A DNA stretch of 64,000 nucleotides from Thalassospira lucentensis (GCF_011806425.1 NZ_JAATOV010000008.1:1-64000); one strand, 5' to 3'; shown: positions 43,125 to 53,332, numbered from the stretch's first letter. The notes: generated by a model not told the origin, from the letters alone. Program-made: numbers and translations.

Positions 43125-44578
43125 CCCATCGTTCACAGTCAAAAAAGGCAGTAATCATCGGCGGTGGCGTCATTGGTGGTGGCTGGGCAGCGCGCTTTTT
43201 GCTTAACGGTTGGGACGTGTCAGTATTTGATCCCGATCCGCAAGCCGAACGCAAAATTGGTGAAGTAATTGAAAATGCCCGGCGGAGTTTGCCAGCCCTG
43301 TATGACCGGGCGTTGCCGCGCGAAGGTGTTTTGACATTCCATGATGATCTGGCAGAGGCGGTGTCGAATGCGGATTGGATTCAGGAAAGCGCGCCAGAGC
43401 AACTGGCGCTAAAGCGTAAGATCCTTGGCGACATTCAAAAACATGCGCCGACCGACTGTCTGATCGGGTCGTCGACATCTGGGTTTAAACCAAGCGAATT
43501 GCAGGAGGGGTCATCCAATCCGGGGCAGATCGTTGTCGCCCATCCATTTAACCCGGTTTACCTGTTGCCATTGATCGAAGTGGTACCGTCCAAGGCAACC
43601 GATCCCAGTGCGGTTGAAGCAGGATGCAATATCCTGAAATCGGTTGGGCTAAAGCCGCTTGTCGTGCGCAAGGAAATTGATGCGCATATCGCCGACCGTT
43701 TGCTTGAAGCGGTTTGGCGCGAAGGTCTGTGGCTGGTGAATGACGGGGTTGCGACCACGCAGGAAATTGATGATGCGATCCGGTTTGGCTTTGGCCTGCG
43801 CTGGGCGCAGATGGGGCTTTTTGAAACCTATCGCATTGCCGGCGGCGAAGCAGGGATGGAGCACTTTATCAGTCAATTTGGCCCGGCCTTGAAATGGCCA
43901 TGGACCAAATTGATGGATGTGCCGGACCTGACCCCGGAATTAATCGCCCGGATAGCTCAGCAATCTGATGATCAATCTGGCCATATGTCGATCCGCGAAC
44001 TGGAACGTCTGCGTGATGACAATCTGGTAGGGATGATGCGTGCGCTTAAAAAATCCGGCAGTGGCGCCGGGGGCACGATCAACGATCACGAAGCAATTTT
44101 GCAAAGTGACGCAGAAATCGACGACCTGCCGGTGACGGTGGATCGCCAAATCCCGCAAAGCTGGACAGATTATAACGGGCATATGAACGAAGCCCATTAT
44201 ATCGAAATCAGTTCCCAAGCCAGCGATCGCTTCATGGAGATGATTGGTGCAGACGCCGCGTATATTGCCAGTGGTAGCAGCTATTTCACGGTGGAAAACC
44301 ACGTTTGTTATCTACAGGAAATTACGGCTGGTGATCGCATTTGCGTGACCACGCAGGTTATCGCCGGGGAAGGGAAAAAACTGCATTTATTCCATCGTCT
44401 GATCACCACGTCAGGTGTGGTTGCGGCAACGGTCGAAACCATGCTGCTGCATGTTGACCTTGGCACGCGCAGGACGTCCGTCCCAGCTGGGGCCGTTCAG
44501 GCCAAGCTGGCCGATGTGACAGAAAAGCATCGTGCAATGCCCCGACCCGAGCAGATTGGTCGTGCGATTGGCGCATAG
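43121..44578 (+). CDS. cdhA: L-carnitine 3-dehydrogenase fused to a thioesterase (CdhA-CdhB-like)
   Basis: 485 residues. The N-terminal part (about 1-320) is a 3-hydroxyacyl-CoA dehydrogenase-type fold with NAD loop IGGGVIGGGWAARFLLNGW and VAHPFNPVYLLPLIEVVPS. The C-terminal part (about 340-470) is a hotdog thioesterase with NGHMNEAHYIEISS. It would oxidise L-carnitine to 3-dehydrocarnitine and hydrolyse betainyl-CoA to glycine betaine. The two activities are separate proteins in Pseudomonas aeruginosa. The start overlaps cdhC by 4 bases. Confidence 0.9.
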   Translation: MTHRSQSKKAVIIGGGVIGGGWAARFLLNGWDVSVFDPDPQAERKIGEVIENARRSLPALYDRALPREGVLTFHDDLAEAVSNADWIQESAPEQLALKRKILGDIQKHAPTDCLIGSSTSGFKPSELQEGSSNPGQIVVAHPFNPVYLLPLIEVVPSKATDPSAVEAGCNILKSVGLKPLVVRKEIDAHIADRLLEAVWREGLWLVNDGVATTQEIDDAIRFGFGLRWAQMGLFETYRIAGGEAGMEHFISQFGPALKWPWTKLMDVPDLTPELIARIAQQSDDQSGHMSIRELERLRDDNLVGMMRALKKSGSGAGGTINDHEAILQSDAEIDDLPVTVDRQIPQSWTDYNGHMNEAHYIEISSQASDRFMEMIGADAAYIASGSSYFTVENHVCYLQEITAGDRICVTTQVIAGEGKKLHLFHRLITTSGVVAATVETMLLHVDLGTRRTSVPAGAVQAKLADVTEKHRAMPRPEQIGRAIGA

Positions 44579-44608
44579 CTAGAACGCGGCGTTTACAACA
44601 ATAATGGT

Positions 44609-44646
44609 CGTATGCCCCCTGCAGTCTTTAACTGCGGGGGCATACG
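44609..44646 (+). repeat. Strong stem-loop between carnitine and esterase genes
   Basis: A 15-bp stem with one bulged T (arms 44609-44624 and 44632-44646) and a 7-base loop. No T run follows on the plus strand, so it could be a stability or processing element, or a weak terminator, between cdhA and the esterase gene. Confidence 0.6.
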
Positions 44647-44686
44647 CGTTACGCTGATGCAACTTGTCCCCAAAGAGGTCCCGGTG

Positions 44687-45622
44687 ATGTCGAATTCTGA
44701 TCAGGTTTCTTCAGGCGTGATGTACGACCCAATGCCCGAAGAAGAAGGCATTCGTTCGTTTATCGCCAAATGCGATGGCTTCTTTCCCCCAGATGCGGTT
44801 GCGGCAGGGATCGATCAGCAACGCAAATGGTACGATGCCCTTTGTGCGCAATTTTCCTTTCCGCATCCTGGCGGAATGCAGGTCGATGACGATATGATCG
44901 CCGGAGTCCCGGTGCGCCATTATCGTCCCGCAGAAATGAAATCCGCGCATAAGATTGTTTACATGCATGGTGGCGGTTTTGTCGTCGGATCACGAGACAG
45001 CCATGATTCAATCTGTGCTGAAATTGCCCAAGCTGCCGCGGCGGAACTGATCGCAATCGATTATCGACTGGCCCCGGAACATGTCTGGCCCGCACAGCAT
45101 GATGATTGCTTTAACGTGGCGCAAAGCTTTTTGTCCGATGGCCATAAGTTGGTTTTGGTGGGCGATAGTGCCGGGGGAATGTTGGCCGCTGGTCTTGCCG
45201 TTCGTGCACGCGAAGAGGGATTTGGCGACCAGATTTTAGGGCAGGCCTTAATATACCCGGCCCTTGGCGGCGATTTGAACTGGCCAAGCTATGGCCAGAT
45301 GGCGAATGCGCCGGGATTAAGCACGGATGACGTGATTTATTACCGCGATGTGCTTAAGGCGCCGATGGATGATCCATTTGCGCATGCGCTGTCAGTCGAT
45401 GATTTGCGCGGTCTTCCGCCAACCTATATTACCACGGCTTATTTTGATCCTTTGCGCGATGATGGGCGTGAATTTACCGCCCAACTGGCCCGAGCCGGCA
45501 TTTCAGTTCAATACCGTGAAGAACCGCAAATGATTCATGGCTGGCTGCGTGCCCGGCATATGAGCCCAGGGGCGAAAACAGCTTTCGGGCATCTGTGCAA
45601 AGCCATTTCGGATATGCTTTAA
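44687..45622 (+). CDS. Alpha/beta hydrolase (HSL-type esterase)
   Basis: 311 residues of the hormone-sensitive-lipase-like alpha/beta hydrolase group. The oxyanion motif is HGGGFVVGS, the nucleophile elbow is VGDSAGGML, and the late FDPLRDDG and IHGWLR segments provide the catalytic Asp and His. I start at 44687, where AGAGG lies eight bases upstream. Its place after the carnitine genes suggests that it may hydrolyse carnitine esters, but a general esterase is equally possible. Confidence 0.85.
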   Translation: MSNSDQVSSGVMYDPMPEEEGIRSFIAKCDGFFPPDAVAAGIDQQRKWYDALCAQFSFPHPGGMQVDDDMIAGVPVRHYRPAEMKSAHKIVYMHGGGFVVGSRDSHDSICAEIAQAAAAELIAIDYRLAPEHVWPAQHDDCFNVAQSFLSDGHKLVLVGDSAGGMLAAGLAVRAREEGFGDQILGQALIYPALGGDLNWPSYGQMANAPGLSTDDVIYYRDVLKAPMDDPFAHALSVDDLRGLPPTYITTAYFDPLRDDGREFTAQLARAGISVQYREEPQMIHGWLRARHMSPGAKTAFGHLCKAISDML

Positions 45623-45702
45623 ATCGCATACAATACCGGCTAAGCGACCTTGGGTTGAATATGTGCTCCCGGCCAAAAAAGCGACAGAGGGCCTAAAGTC
45701 TG

Positions 45703-45730
45703 CGCGCGGTTGAACCGCGCGTTGTTTTTT
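45703..45730 (+). terminator. Rho-independent terminator
   Basis: CGCGCGGT and ACCGCGCG arms with a 3-base loop are followed by TTGTTTTTT. It ends the esterase transcript. Confidence 0.75.
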
Positions 45731-45842
45731 GTTGCTTATAAAATGTTGATCTCAATAATAACTTTAGTTATTTAGGCTACGATGCAATGCAGGGTTGCCT
45801 GCGATTAAGCTGTTGGGTGCGGAATGGTTCGGGGGAGCCAGT

Positions 45843-47669
45843 ATGATCAATATCGTTAAATTGCCATCGTCGCTGCTTTTGGCGATGATCATCTTTTGTG
45901 GCTTTATGATCGGTGATGGGCGTGACGCATTTGCGGCAACGACGACAATCCCCTGCACCAACCTCGCAGCAGCCAATGCACCGATCTCTCGTGTGTTCTA
46001 CGACGACAGTGCCGGTACCTGCGTCGCAGTAAACGGTAGTGGCTCCAGCAATGATTCGCGCGACATCGTCTTCGAAGTCAACAACAACAACCTCGTAGAC
46101 GAGCAATTCAAGATCGGAATCGGCAGTGGCAGCAACAATACAGCGCATAGCGGATGTAGCATGGGTGGTTTTAACGCCGCCGCTGGTACTGCTTGCCAAA
46201 GCGATCGCGCTGGTACTGATGAAACCGCGACGGTCACGATTGATGGGGAGAACGGGGCGACGATCCGGATGACCGTCAATTATGAGCTTACCGGATCAGG
46301 GGCAACAGGTACTGTGAACTTCAAAAGTGCATTGGTCACAATCACGACTGCTGATGCTGCGTCTTCGGGCACCTCGGCCGCGGCGCTGCGCGCGCTTCAA
46401 GGTTCGGCAACACGGGCGCAATCCGTGATACTCGGGCAGAATTTTGGGGCGCGGGTGGCCAATGCGACGACCGGTCGAGATCTCGGAACAGTGACAGATA
46501 CCGCGGCACCGACACAGCAATTCGGTTTTGCTTCATCAAGCTTGCTTGATGATCCAATGGGCAGGAAAACGCGCACGGAGGGGACAACCCTAAGCGGGCT
46601 GGCGATGCTTGCGTCTTTCGATACGTCGCGTGTGCTTGCGGCGGCGCAAACCGCTGATAGTCCGACGGATGGGCCGGAACAACGGACGCTGCTGTCTCGC
46701 GAAAGTCCGATTACGATCTGGGGGCATGGGTCCTTTACCGATATCGAGAATACGCGCAACCGGACGGGCGATGACAGCCGTTATGACGGTAGCGTCTGGG
46801 GGTACAACCTCGGTGCGGACTATCGTTTTTCGCCCGCACTTGTGGCGGGTATGTCTGTCGGCTACGCTCAAACCGACATTACGACCACCTTTGATGGCGG
46901 CACGTATGACGAGGATACGTGGAACCTTTCGCCTTATGTGATCTATAGACCGTCGGACATGCTAAACTTCTCGGCTATTGGGGGGTATGCGTTCGGGGAT
47001 GTTGCCAGAAGCCGCAATAGCACTGTGACGGGAAACACCGACAGCCAGACCTGGTATCTGCAGGTTGATGCACGCCAGACTTTCCAGCCGATTGCAGATC
47101 GCCCGTTTCGTGTGACGGGTGGGCTGGGGGCGTTGACGTCGCGCAATACGCTTGATGCCTACACCGAAAGTGACGGAAACCGGGTCGCGGAATCCTCGGT
47201 CAATACCGTTCAGTTAAAGCCGAATGCCGAGCTGGCTTATGATTTCCAGATAAGCGAGACGTCTCTGACGCCATATGTGAAGGCGGGCTATATCCACGAT
47301 TTTGCTGACCAGACCAATGGTGATGCCGGGGCCTTTGACCTTGGCGGTGGTTTGCGGTTTGCCTCGGGCGGGACTGGTCTGTCGGGTTCAATCGAAGGCA
47401 CGCGCATGGTCGGGCGTGATGATTACCGCGAATATACGCTGAGCGGTTTGGTTGCTTATGGCATTTCGTTTAGCGGTCGGGATGGAAGCTTTGCCGGAAC
47501 TGCGTCGCCTTATGTACGCACCAGCCTGTCTGATAGTGGCACGCCTGAAATTTCCGCTGGCGCGACGCTGACGGATATTGATGAAAGATTTTCCAGCAAA
47601 CTGAATGTCACCGGTGATCCGGCCACACGCAGAGCCAATATGCTGATCACTCTTGATCTGAAGTTCTGA
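45843..47669 (+). CDS. Autotransporter-like outer membrane beta-barrel protein
   Basis: 608 residues. A signal peptide (about 1-31, ending DAFA) leads to a short passenger-like region with paired Cys residues, a helical linker (AALRALQGSATRAQSVILGQ) and a C-terminal barrel of about 290 residues with alternating beta strands, ending ...ITLDLKF with a terminal Phe. This is the autotransporter beta-domain pattern. The passenger is only about 170 residues. GGGGGAG precedes the ATG at 45843. Surface role (adhesion, stability) is unknown. Confidence 0.8.
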   Translation: MINIVKLPSSLLLAMIIFCGFMIGDGRDAFAATTTIPCTNLAAANAPISRVFYDDSAGTCVAVNGSGSSNDSRDIVFEVNNNNLVDEQFKIGIGSGSNNTAHSGCSMGGFNAAAGTACQSDRAGTDETATVTIDGENGATIRMTVNYELTGSGATGTVNFKSALVTITTADAASSGTSAAALRALQGSATRAQSVILGQNFGARVANATTGRDLGTVTDTAAPTQQFGFASSSLLDDPMGRKTRTEGTTLSGLAMLASFDTSRVLAAAQTADSPTDGPEQRTLLSRESPITIWGHGSFTDIENTRNRTGDDSRYDGSVWGYNLGADYRFSPALVAGMSVGYAQTDITTTFDGGTYDEDTWNLSPYVIYRPSDMLNFSAIGGYAFGDVARSRNSTVTGNTDSQTWYLQVDARQTFQPIADRPFRVTGGLGALTSRNTLDAYTESDGNRVAESSVNTVQLKPNAELAYDFQISETSLTPYVKAGYIHDFADQTNGDAGAFDLGGGLRFASGGTGLSGSIEGTRMVGRDDYREYTLSGLVAYGISFSGRDGSFAGTASPYVRTSLSDSGTPEISAGATLTDIDERFSSKLNVTGDPATRRANMLITLDLKF

Positions 47670-47711
47670 AACTTGCGCAAAGTTATTGGTGTGGCGATCG
47701 ATCAAGCATAA

Positions 47712-47739
47712 AAAAAGGGCCGGATAACCGGCCCTTTTT
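47712..47739. terminator. Bidirectional terminator
   Basis: A perfect 12-bp stem (arms 47712-47723 and 47728-47739, loop ATAA) with A-rich and T-rich ends. It lies between the convergent autotransporter and CocE-type genes and can serve both. Confidence 0.85.
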
Positions 47740-47757
47740 CTAATTGGCGTTTGGGGA

Positions 47758-49764
47758 TCACATGAAATTACGGGGAATGGTTTTGTCCCATCGTTTTTCA
47801 AAGATCTGCTGACCATCTTCGTAGGCGATGACCCATGCACTGACAAACCAGTTGTCGCGATCACAGCTGAGTTCGGCATGGCAGTCCGTGCGCACTGACC
47901 AGTCATCGCGCTCAAGATCGCATGTCCACGCCGCTTCGCCGCGCATGCTGTTGGGATCAAGCGGATTGATCGTCCAAGTCTCGCTGCGCACTTCACGGGT
48001 CGAAAGCCGGGAGTCAGGATGTTCAAACAAGCCGGTATCTTCGTAAATCCGATAACGGGTTTCGTTTTGGGTCAGGTTGCGTTGAACGCTGCGGTCCGTT
48101 CGGCTTGGCTTATGTTCGATATAGGTCGGCAACGGATTGGGATTATCGGGTTGCTTAACATCTATCTTTTCGTGTTCACCCAAAAGCGGCAAATCAAATT
48201 GGATCGATGATGGCGCAATGGTCAGGCCGGCATCAAAGGGGGGCGGCAAGATCATCGGCCAATAGGATGTCGACAATGCCAGACGCATGCGATGCCCCGG
48301 TTTGAAGCGATAGCCACATGCATCAAGTGTCAGCGTAATGGTGACTTTTTTGCCGCGTGGCATCGGTTCAGGGTTGTCGTAATTGCCTGCGGGATCGCGA
48401 TGCGCAAGGTTTAACACCCCAAATGAAACACGGTGTGCCGTTCCATCGGGATGCACATCGACCAGACGCGCACACAGATTGGACCAATCTGCATCGCATT
48501 CAAGATCAACTGTTAGAACCGGGCGGCCCAACAGGTCGACCTCGACATCAAGTGGAGCGGTTTCAAACACCAAGGACCCGGCATCATCCCCGCGTTGGTC
48601 AATGGCCATTTCAACGTCAGGCTTTAGGGTGAAATATTCCCCGGCAGCCGTGCCGGTATCGAGCGGTGACTTCAAATAGATATCGCCTGCGGGCATTTCA
48701 TCGTCACCTGCTTCAAACGATAGCTTGCCGTCTGCGACATACATCGAACAGGTTTCAGGTGTGCTCCAGCTGTCTTTGGCAATCCAGAAGCCCGGATCAA
48801 AATTGCGGCGAGGTGCTGGTTTGATACCTTCAAGGATATAGGCGCGCATTTGCGGTAGGGCATCCGCGCCATTATCCTCGTCACGCAGCCATTTGTTCCA
48901 CCACTTGATCGCTTCACCGGTAAAGTCAGCGCGCGGCTTGGGCCATGCGAAATGTGGATATTTGTGCACCCATGGGCCGATCAGTGCCTTGGAACGATCG
49001 GGCATGCCTTCAATGGCGCGTATAGGCGTATTGCGATAGCCATCCGCCCACCCGGCCAATACCATTGACGGGATTTTGACCGCGTCGAAATCTTCGCAGA
49101 TTGACGCATGTTTCCAAAATTCATCACGGGTCTGATGGGACAGCCATTCCTCCATGAAGAAGGGTTCTTCTTCAAGGCGATGCAGCCACATTTTCCGCCA
49201 ATCATCGCCGACCAATGCCGGGTCGGGTGTCCGCGATTGATAGGCCAGCATGGTTGCCGCCCACGAAAGCTGCACGGCCAGTTGGCAGCCATTTTTATAG
49301 TGAATGTCATCGTTATAGCGATCGACACTCGACGCAATTGAAATCACGGCCTTAAGTGCAGGGGGATTAAGGGCCGCAACCTGCAGGCAGTTAAATCCGC
49401 CCCATGAAATCCCCATCATGCCAACTGATCCGTTGCACCAGGGTTGGTCCGCAAGCCATGCAATCAGTTCGCAGGCATTGGCCAGTTCAAGTTCGGTATA
49501 TTCACCATCAATCACGCCATCTGATTCACCCGATCCACGGATATCAATTCGGACACCGGCAATCCCGGCCTTGGCAAATTCGGGATATGTCGATTCATCG
49601 CGTGAACAGGTCCCATCGCCCTTGCGATAAGGCAGGAATTCGAAAACGGCTGGAACCGGATCGGTATCCGCACCATCGGGCATCCACATGCGCGCAGCAA
49701 GTCGGGTGCCATCATTTAAGGTGACGAAGGTGTTTTCAATAACGGTAAAATTACGTTCGGACAT
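47758..49764 (-). CDS. CocE/NonD-family hydrolase
   Basis: 668 residues. The N-terminal alpha/beta hydrolase (X-Pro dipeptidyl-peptidase S15 type) has VRIDIRGSGESDG and nucleophile motif GISWGGF (Ser about 149). A cap region follows, then the C-terminal jelly-roll domain (about 400-540) seen in cocaine esterase and glutaryl acylases. Substrates in this family are esters, amides or peptides. The gene follows the peptide-type ABC operon in the same direction, suggesting action on what that system imports. Confidence 0.85.
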   Translation of the reverse strand: MSERNFTVIENTFVTLNDGTRLAARMWMPDGADTDPVPAVFEFLPYRKGDGTCSRDESTYPEFAKAGIAGVRIDIRGSGESDGVIDGEYTELELANACELIAWLADQPWCNGSVGMMGISWGGFNCLQVAALNPPALKAVISIASSVDRYNDDIHYKNGCQLAVQLSWAATMLAYQSRTPDPALVGDDWRKMWLHRLEEEPFFMEEWLSHQTRDEFWKHASICEDFDAVKIPSMVLAGWADGYRNTPIRAIEGMPDRSKALIGPWVHKYPHFAWPKPRADFTGEAIKWWNKWLRDEDNGADALPQMRAYILEGIKPAPRRNFDPGFWIAKDSWSTPETCSMYVADGKLSFEAGDDEMPAGDIYLKSPLDTGTAAGEYFTLKPDVEMAIDQRGDDAGSLVFETAPLDVEVDLLGRPVLTVDLECDADWSNLCARLVDVHPDGTAHRVSFGVLNLAHRDPAGNYDNPEPMPRGKKVTITLTLDACGYRFKPGHRMRLALSTSYWPMILPPPFDAGLTIAPSSIQFDLPLLGEHEKIDVKQPDNPNPLPTYIEHKPSRTDRSVQRNLTQNETRYRIYEDTGLFEHPDSRLSTREVRSETWTINPLDPNSMRGEAAWTCDLERDDWSVRTDCHAELSCDRDNWFVSAWVIAYEDGQQIFEKRWDKTIPRNFM

Positions 49765-49818
49765 CGTGGGGCGTCCTTTGGGGCTTAAAATGTTGTCGTT
49801 CAGGGTGACTTATTAGAA

Positions 49819-49846
49819 AAGGCGGCCCGTTGGCATGGGCCGCCTT
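49819..49846 (-). terminator. Rho-independent terminator of the ABC operon
   Basis: Arms AAGGCGGCCC and GGGCCGCCTT with an 8-base loop. On the minus strand the stem is followed by TTTTCT, so it ends the ABC transporter transcript before the hydrolase gene. Confidence 0.7.
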
Positions 49847-49870
49847 GTTATGCGTATTTGCGCCGGTTCA

Positions 49871-51502
49871 TCAGTGACCAGCACTTTCCATTTTGCGCGT
49901 GGCAAGAACGTTTTCGAGCCAACCCAGTTTCATTTCCGGCACCGACTTCAACAAAAGGTCCGTGTAATCGTCAAATGGCGGGTTGAGCACTTCGGATCTT
50001 GGGCCGAAATCGACGAGCTTGCCTTGCAGCATTACTGCAACGGAATCGGCAATTGCGCGCACAATGGCGATGTCGTGGGTGATGAACAGATAGGACACCT
50101 GATAGTTCTTTTGCAGGCGCATCAGCAGATCCAAAATCCCCTCGGCCACCAGTGGGTCAAGGGCGGATGTTGGCTCATCACACAAGATCAATTCCGGTTT
50201 GGCTGCAAGCGCACGGGCAATCGCGACGCGCTGCTTTTGACCGCCGGAAAGCTCGGCTGGGTAGCGATCATAAAACTCCGCACCCATTTCGATCTCATCA
50301 AGCAATTCGATGACTTTTGCTTTGCGCTTAGCACCCCGCATGCCGAAATAAAATTGCAGGGGGCGACCAATGATTTGCCCCACGGTTTGGCGCGGATTCA
50401 TTGCTGTATCAGCCATTTGATAAATCAACTGAATGCGGCGCAGATGATCGCGCGATCGTTTGTTTTGCCCTGCTGACAGTTCTTCATCACAAAAAGTAAC
50501 CTTGCCTTCAAACGGTGGCAAAAGACCCGTGATGACACGTGCAAGCGTTGATTTGCCTGAACCAGATTCGCCGACAACCGCAAGGGTTTGCCCCCGCGGC
50601 ACATGCAGCGATACGTCATGAAGAACCTGCACACCGTTGCCATAAGCCGCCGAAATGTTTTCGACCTTAAGCAAAGCATCGGTCTGGTCGCGGGCCTCGG
50701 CCAATTTGGTTTGACGGACATTGACCAGCGCCTTGGTATAATCTTGGCGCGGGTTTTCAATGATCTGCTGGACCGGGCCGTATTCAACCGTATCCCCATT
50801 GCGCAGGACCATGATGTCATCAGAAACCTGGGCGACAACGGCAAGGTCATGGGTGATGTAAAGTGCGGCTGTTCCGGTTTTCTCAATCGCGTTTTTGATC
50901 GCGGCCAGAACGTCAATCTGGGTGGTTACGTCCAGTGCCGTGGTTGGTTCGTCAAAGACAATAAGTTCCGGATTGGAACACAGTGCCATTGCCGTCATGG
51001 CGCGCTGAAGCTGACCACCAGAAACCTGATGGGGATAACGATCGCCAAAGTTGTGGGGATCAGGAAGGCCAAGAATCTCAAACAGGTAATCTGCCCGTTT
51101 GCGAGCCTCTTCGCGGGTCATCAGGCCATGCTCAAGCGAGCTTTCGATTACCTGATCGCCCAGCTTGTGCGCCGGGTTAAAGGATGCGGCGGCTGACTGG
51201 GCAACGTAACAAACACGTGCGCCCCGGATGCTGCGGATACCCTTTTTATTCATCGACAGGATGTCTTCGCCATCGAGTAAGACCTGCCCGCCGGTGATGC
51301 GTACACCACCTCGACCATAGGCAAGGGCGGCCAAGCCAATGGTCGATTTACCTGCGCCAGATTCGCCGATCAGGCCAAGAACCTTGCCCTTTTGCAGATC
51401 AAAGGAAACTCCGTGCACAATGTCGATATCCTGCGGTTCTTCGCCCGGTGGAAAGATGGTCGCGCCAATGCGCAGATCGCGTACCGATAAAAGATCAGAC
51501 AT
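49871..51502 (-). CDS. Dipeptide/oligopeptide-type ABC transporter, fused dual ATPase
   Basis: 543 residues carrying two complete ABC ATPase domains. The first has Walker A GESGAGKST (about 39) and signature VSGGQLQRAM; the second has Walker A GESGSGKST (about 312) and LSGGQKQRVA. This fuses DppD-like and DppF-like halves, as in GsiA or YejF. It drives the importer formed with the two permeases upstream. It overlaps the upstream permease gene by 8 bases. Confidence 0.94.
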   Translation of the reverse strand: MSDLLSVRDLRIGATIFPPGEEPQDIDIVHGVSFDLQKGKVLGLIGESGAGKSTIGLAALAYGRGGVRITGGQVLLDGEDILSMNKKGIRSIRGARVCYVAQSAAASFNPAHKLGDQVIESSLEHGLMTREEARKRADYLFEILGLPDPHNFGDRYPHQVSGGQLQRAMTAMALCSNPELIVFDEPTTALDVTTQIDVLAAIKNAIEKTGTAALYITHDLAVVAQVSDDIMVLRNGDTVEYGPVQQIIENPRQDYTKALVNVRQTKLAEARDQTDALLKVENISAAYGNGVQVLHDVSLHVPRGQTLAVVGESGSGKSTLARVITGLLPPFEGKVTFCDEELSAGQNKRSRDHLRRIQLIYQMADTAMNPRQTVGQIIGRPLQFYFGMRGAKRKAKVIELLDEIEMGAEFYDRYPAELSGGQKQRVAIARALAAKPELILCDEPTSALDPLVAEGILDLLMRLQKNYQVSYLFITHDIAIVRAIADSVAVMLQGKLVDFGPRSEVLNPPFDDYTDLLLKSVPEMKLGWLENVLATRKMESAGH

Positions 51503-52322
51503 CGCCGCGTCCTCCTTTTAGGCTGGACGTACGTTTAAGCAACCAGTCCACTACCATGTTCACACAGACAGCTAATGCGGCAATCGCCCCGCCCGGGATA
51601 AGGGCGGCTTGAATGCCGAAAATGATGCCGTCTTTGTTATCTTTAACCATGCCACCCCAGTCGGCTGCTGGCGGCTGAATGCCAAGTCCAAGGAACGACA
51701 GGGTCGACAGGAACAGGATCGAAAATGCGAAACGCAGGCCAAATTCTGCCAGCAAGGGCGAAAGCGCATTGGGCAGAATTTCGCGGAAAATGATCCACAT
51801 CCGGCCTTCACCGCGCAGTTTGGCGGCTTCGACAAATTCCATCACAGCGATATCAAGTGCAACGGCACGGCCCAAACGATACACCCGCGTTGAATCCAAA
51901 ATGGCCATCACCGCAATCAGGATGAAGATGTTTTGCGGCAGAACAGCTAAGACGACCAAGGCAAAGATCAATGTCGGGATCGACATCATCAAGTCGTTTA
52001 AACGCGACAACCCTTGGTCAATCGGGCCCCCGGAAACGGCGGCCGTGAAGCTTAGGAAGATGCCGATTGAAAAGGACAGGATCGATGCGGCAAGCGAGAC
52101 AAACAAGGTTGTCTGTGCGCCGTAAATCAAACGCGACAACAAATCACGTCCAAGGTTGTCCGTGCCCAGGAGGTACAGGTCACTGGCTGGTTCCCAAACG
52201 CCCGCGACAATTTCGCGTTCGCCATACGGCGCGATAAGGGATGCAAAAACAGCACAGAAAAATGCAAACAGAATGCCCAGAATTCCGATCCAGGCGGTCA
52301 GCGGGATTTCACGTAATCTCAT
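51495..52322 (-). CDS. ABC transporter permease, DppC-like
   Basis: 275 residues with about six membrane helices, an N-terminal extension helix and the EAA loop typical of the family (VEAAKLRGEGRMWIIFREIL). Together with the DppB-like partner it forms the channel. It overlaps that partner's stop by 4 bases. Confidence 0.93.
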   Translation of the reverse strand: MRLREIPLTAWIGILGILFAFFCAVFASLIAPYGEREIVAGVWEPASDLYLLGTDNLGRDLLSRLIYGAQTTLFVSLAASILSFSIGIFLSFTAAVSGGPIDQGLSRLNDLMMSIPTLIFALVVLAVLPQNIFILIAVMAILDSTRVYRLGRAVALDIAVMEFVEAAKLRGEGRMWIIFREILPNALSPLLAEFGLRFAFSILFLSTLSFLGLGIQPPAADWGGMVKDNKDGIIFGIQAALIPGGAIAALAVCVNMVVDWLLKRTSSLKGGRGDV

Positions 52323-53332
52323 CGCGGGTGCCTCAGTCTCGGATTGGCGACAATGGCGACAAGGTCAGCCACCATGTTCAAAAGAATGTAAACCGCGGCA
52401 AAGATTAGGCCACAGGCCTGAACCACGGGCATGTCGCGTACCGTCACGGCATCGACCATATATTGCCCCATGCCGGGATAGACAAAGACCACCTCAACCA
52501 CGACAACACCGACCACCAGATAGGCCAGGTTCAGGGCAACGACATTGACGATTGGTGCAATGGCGTTGGGCGCAGCATGTTTAATGATCGCCTTAAAGGC
52601 GCCAAGGCCTTTAAGCTCGGCGGTTTCCATGTAGGCCGATGACATCACACTGATGATGGCAGCACGTGTCATGCGCATCATGTGGGCCAAGACCACCATA
52701 ACCAACGTCGCAGTTGGCAGGGCAATCGCCGCAAGGCGTTCGGTCCATGGCATGCCGTCATAGACAGTGGATGGGAACGTCGCGACCCCCATTTGCACAG
52801 CAAACACCACAATCAGCAAATAACCGATGAAAAATTCCGGCAACGAAATTGCCGCAAGCGAGATGATGTTAATGACCCGGTCCGGGATACGGTTGCGGAA
52901 ATGAACGGCCACCATGCCTAGGCCAACCGCAAGCGGTACTGAAATTGCCGCTGCAAAAAATGCAAGAAATAGCGAGTTGCCAAGACGTTTGGTGATTTGT
53001 TCGGTTACCGGTGCGCCACTGGCCCAGCTATTGCCGAAGTCACCTTGAACAACCCCGCCCAGCCATTCGAAGTAACGGGTTGTGATTGGACGATCCAGGC
53101 CAAGGTCGGCCCGGATATTGGCAATTGCCTGTGGTGTGGCAGATTGGCCAAGATACGTTTGGGCAAAATCGCCCGGCAGGGCTTCGACCCCTGCGAAAAT
53201 CAGGACTGAAACAGCCCAAAGCAACAACACACTCAAACCCAGCCGTTCAACGATAAGAACCGTTAAGGGATGGTTTTCTTTCAGTCTGTGTCGCGCGGCG
53301 TGCACGCCGGCCAAAGGGTTGGCCATAAACAC
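52319..53332 (-). CDS. ABC transporter permease, DppB-like
   Basis: 337 residues. Membrane helix near residue 30, the DppB-family segment LPGDFAQTYLGQSATPQAIA with the long periplasmic loop, then five further helices and the EAA-type loop METAELKGLGAFKAIIKHAA. An AGGAG-like site precedes the ATG. The neighbouring solute-binding gene lies 182 bases upstream across a strong hairpin. Confidence 0.93.
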   Translation of the reverse strand: MFMANPLAGVHAARHRLKENHPLTVLIVERLGLSVLLLWAVSVLIFAGVEALPGDFAQTYLGQSATPQAIANIRADLGLDRPITTRYFEWLGGVVQGDFGNSWASGAPVTEQITKRLGNSLFLAFFAAAISVPLAVGLGMVAVHFRNRIPDRVINIISLAAISLPEFFIGYLLIVVFAVQMGVATFPSTVYDGMPWTERLAAIALPTATLVMVVLAHMMRMTRAAIISVMSSAYMETAELKGLGAFKAIIKHAAPNAIAPIVNVVALNLAYLVVGVVVVEVVFVYPGMGQYMVDAVTVRDMPVVQACGLIFAAVYILLNMVADLVAIVANPRLRHPR

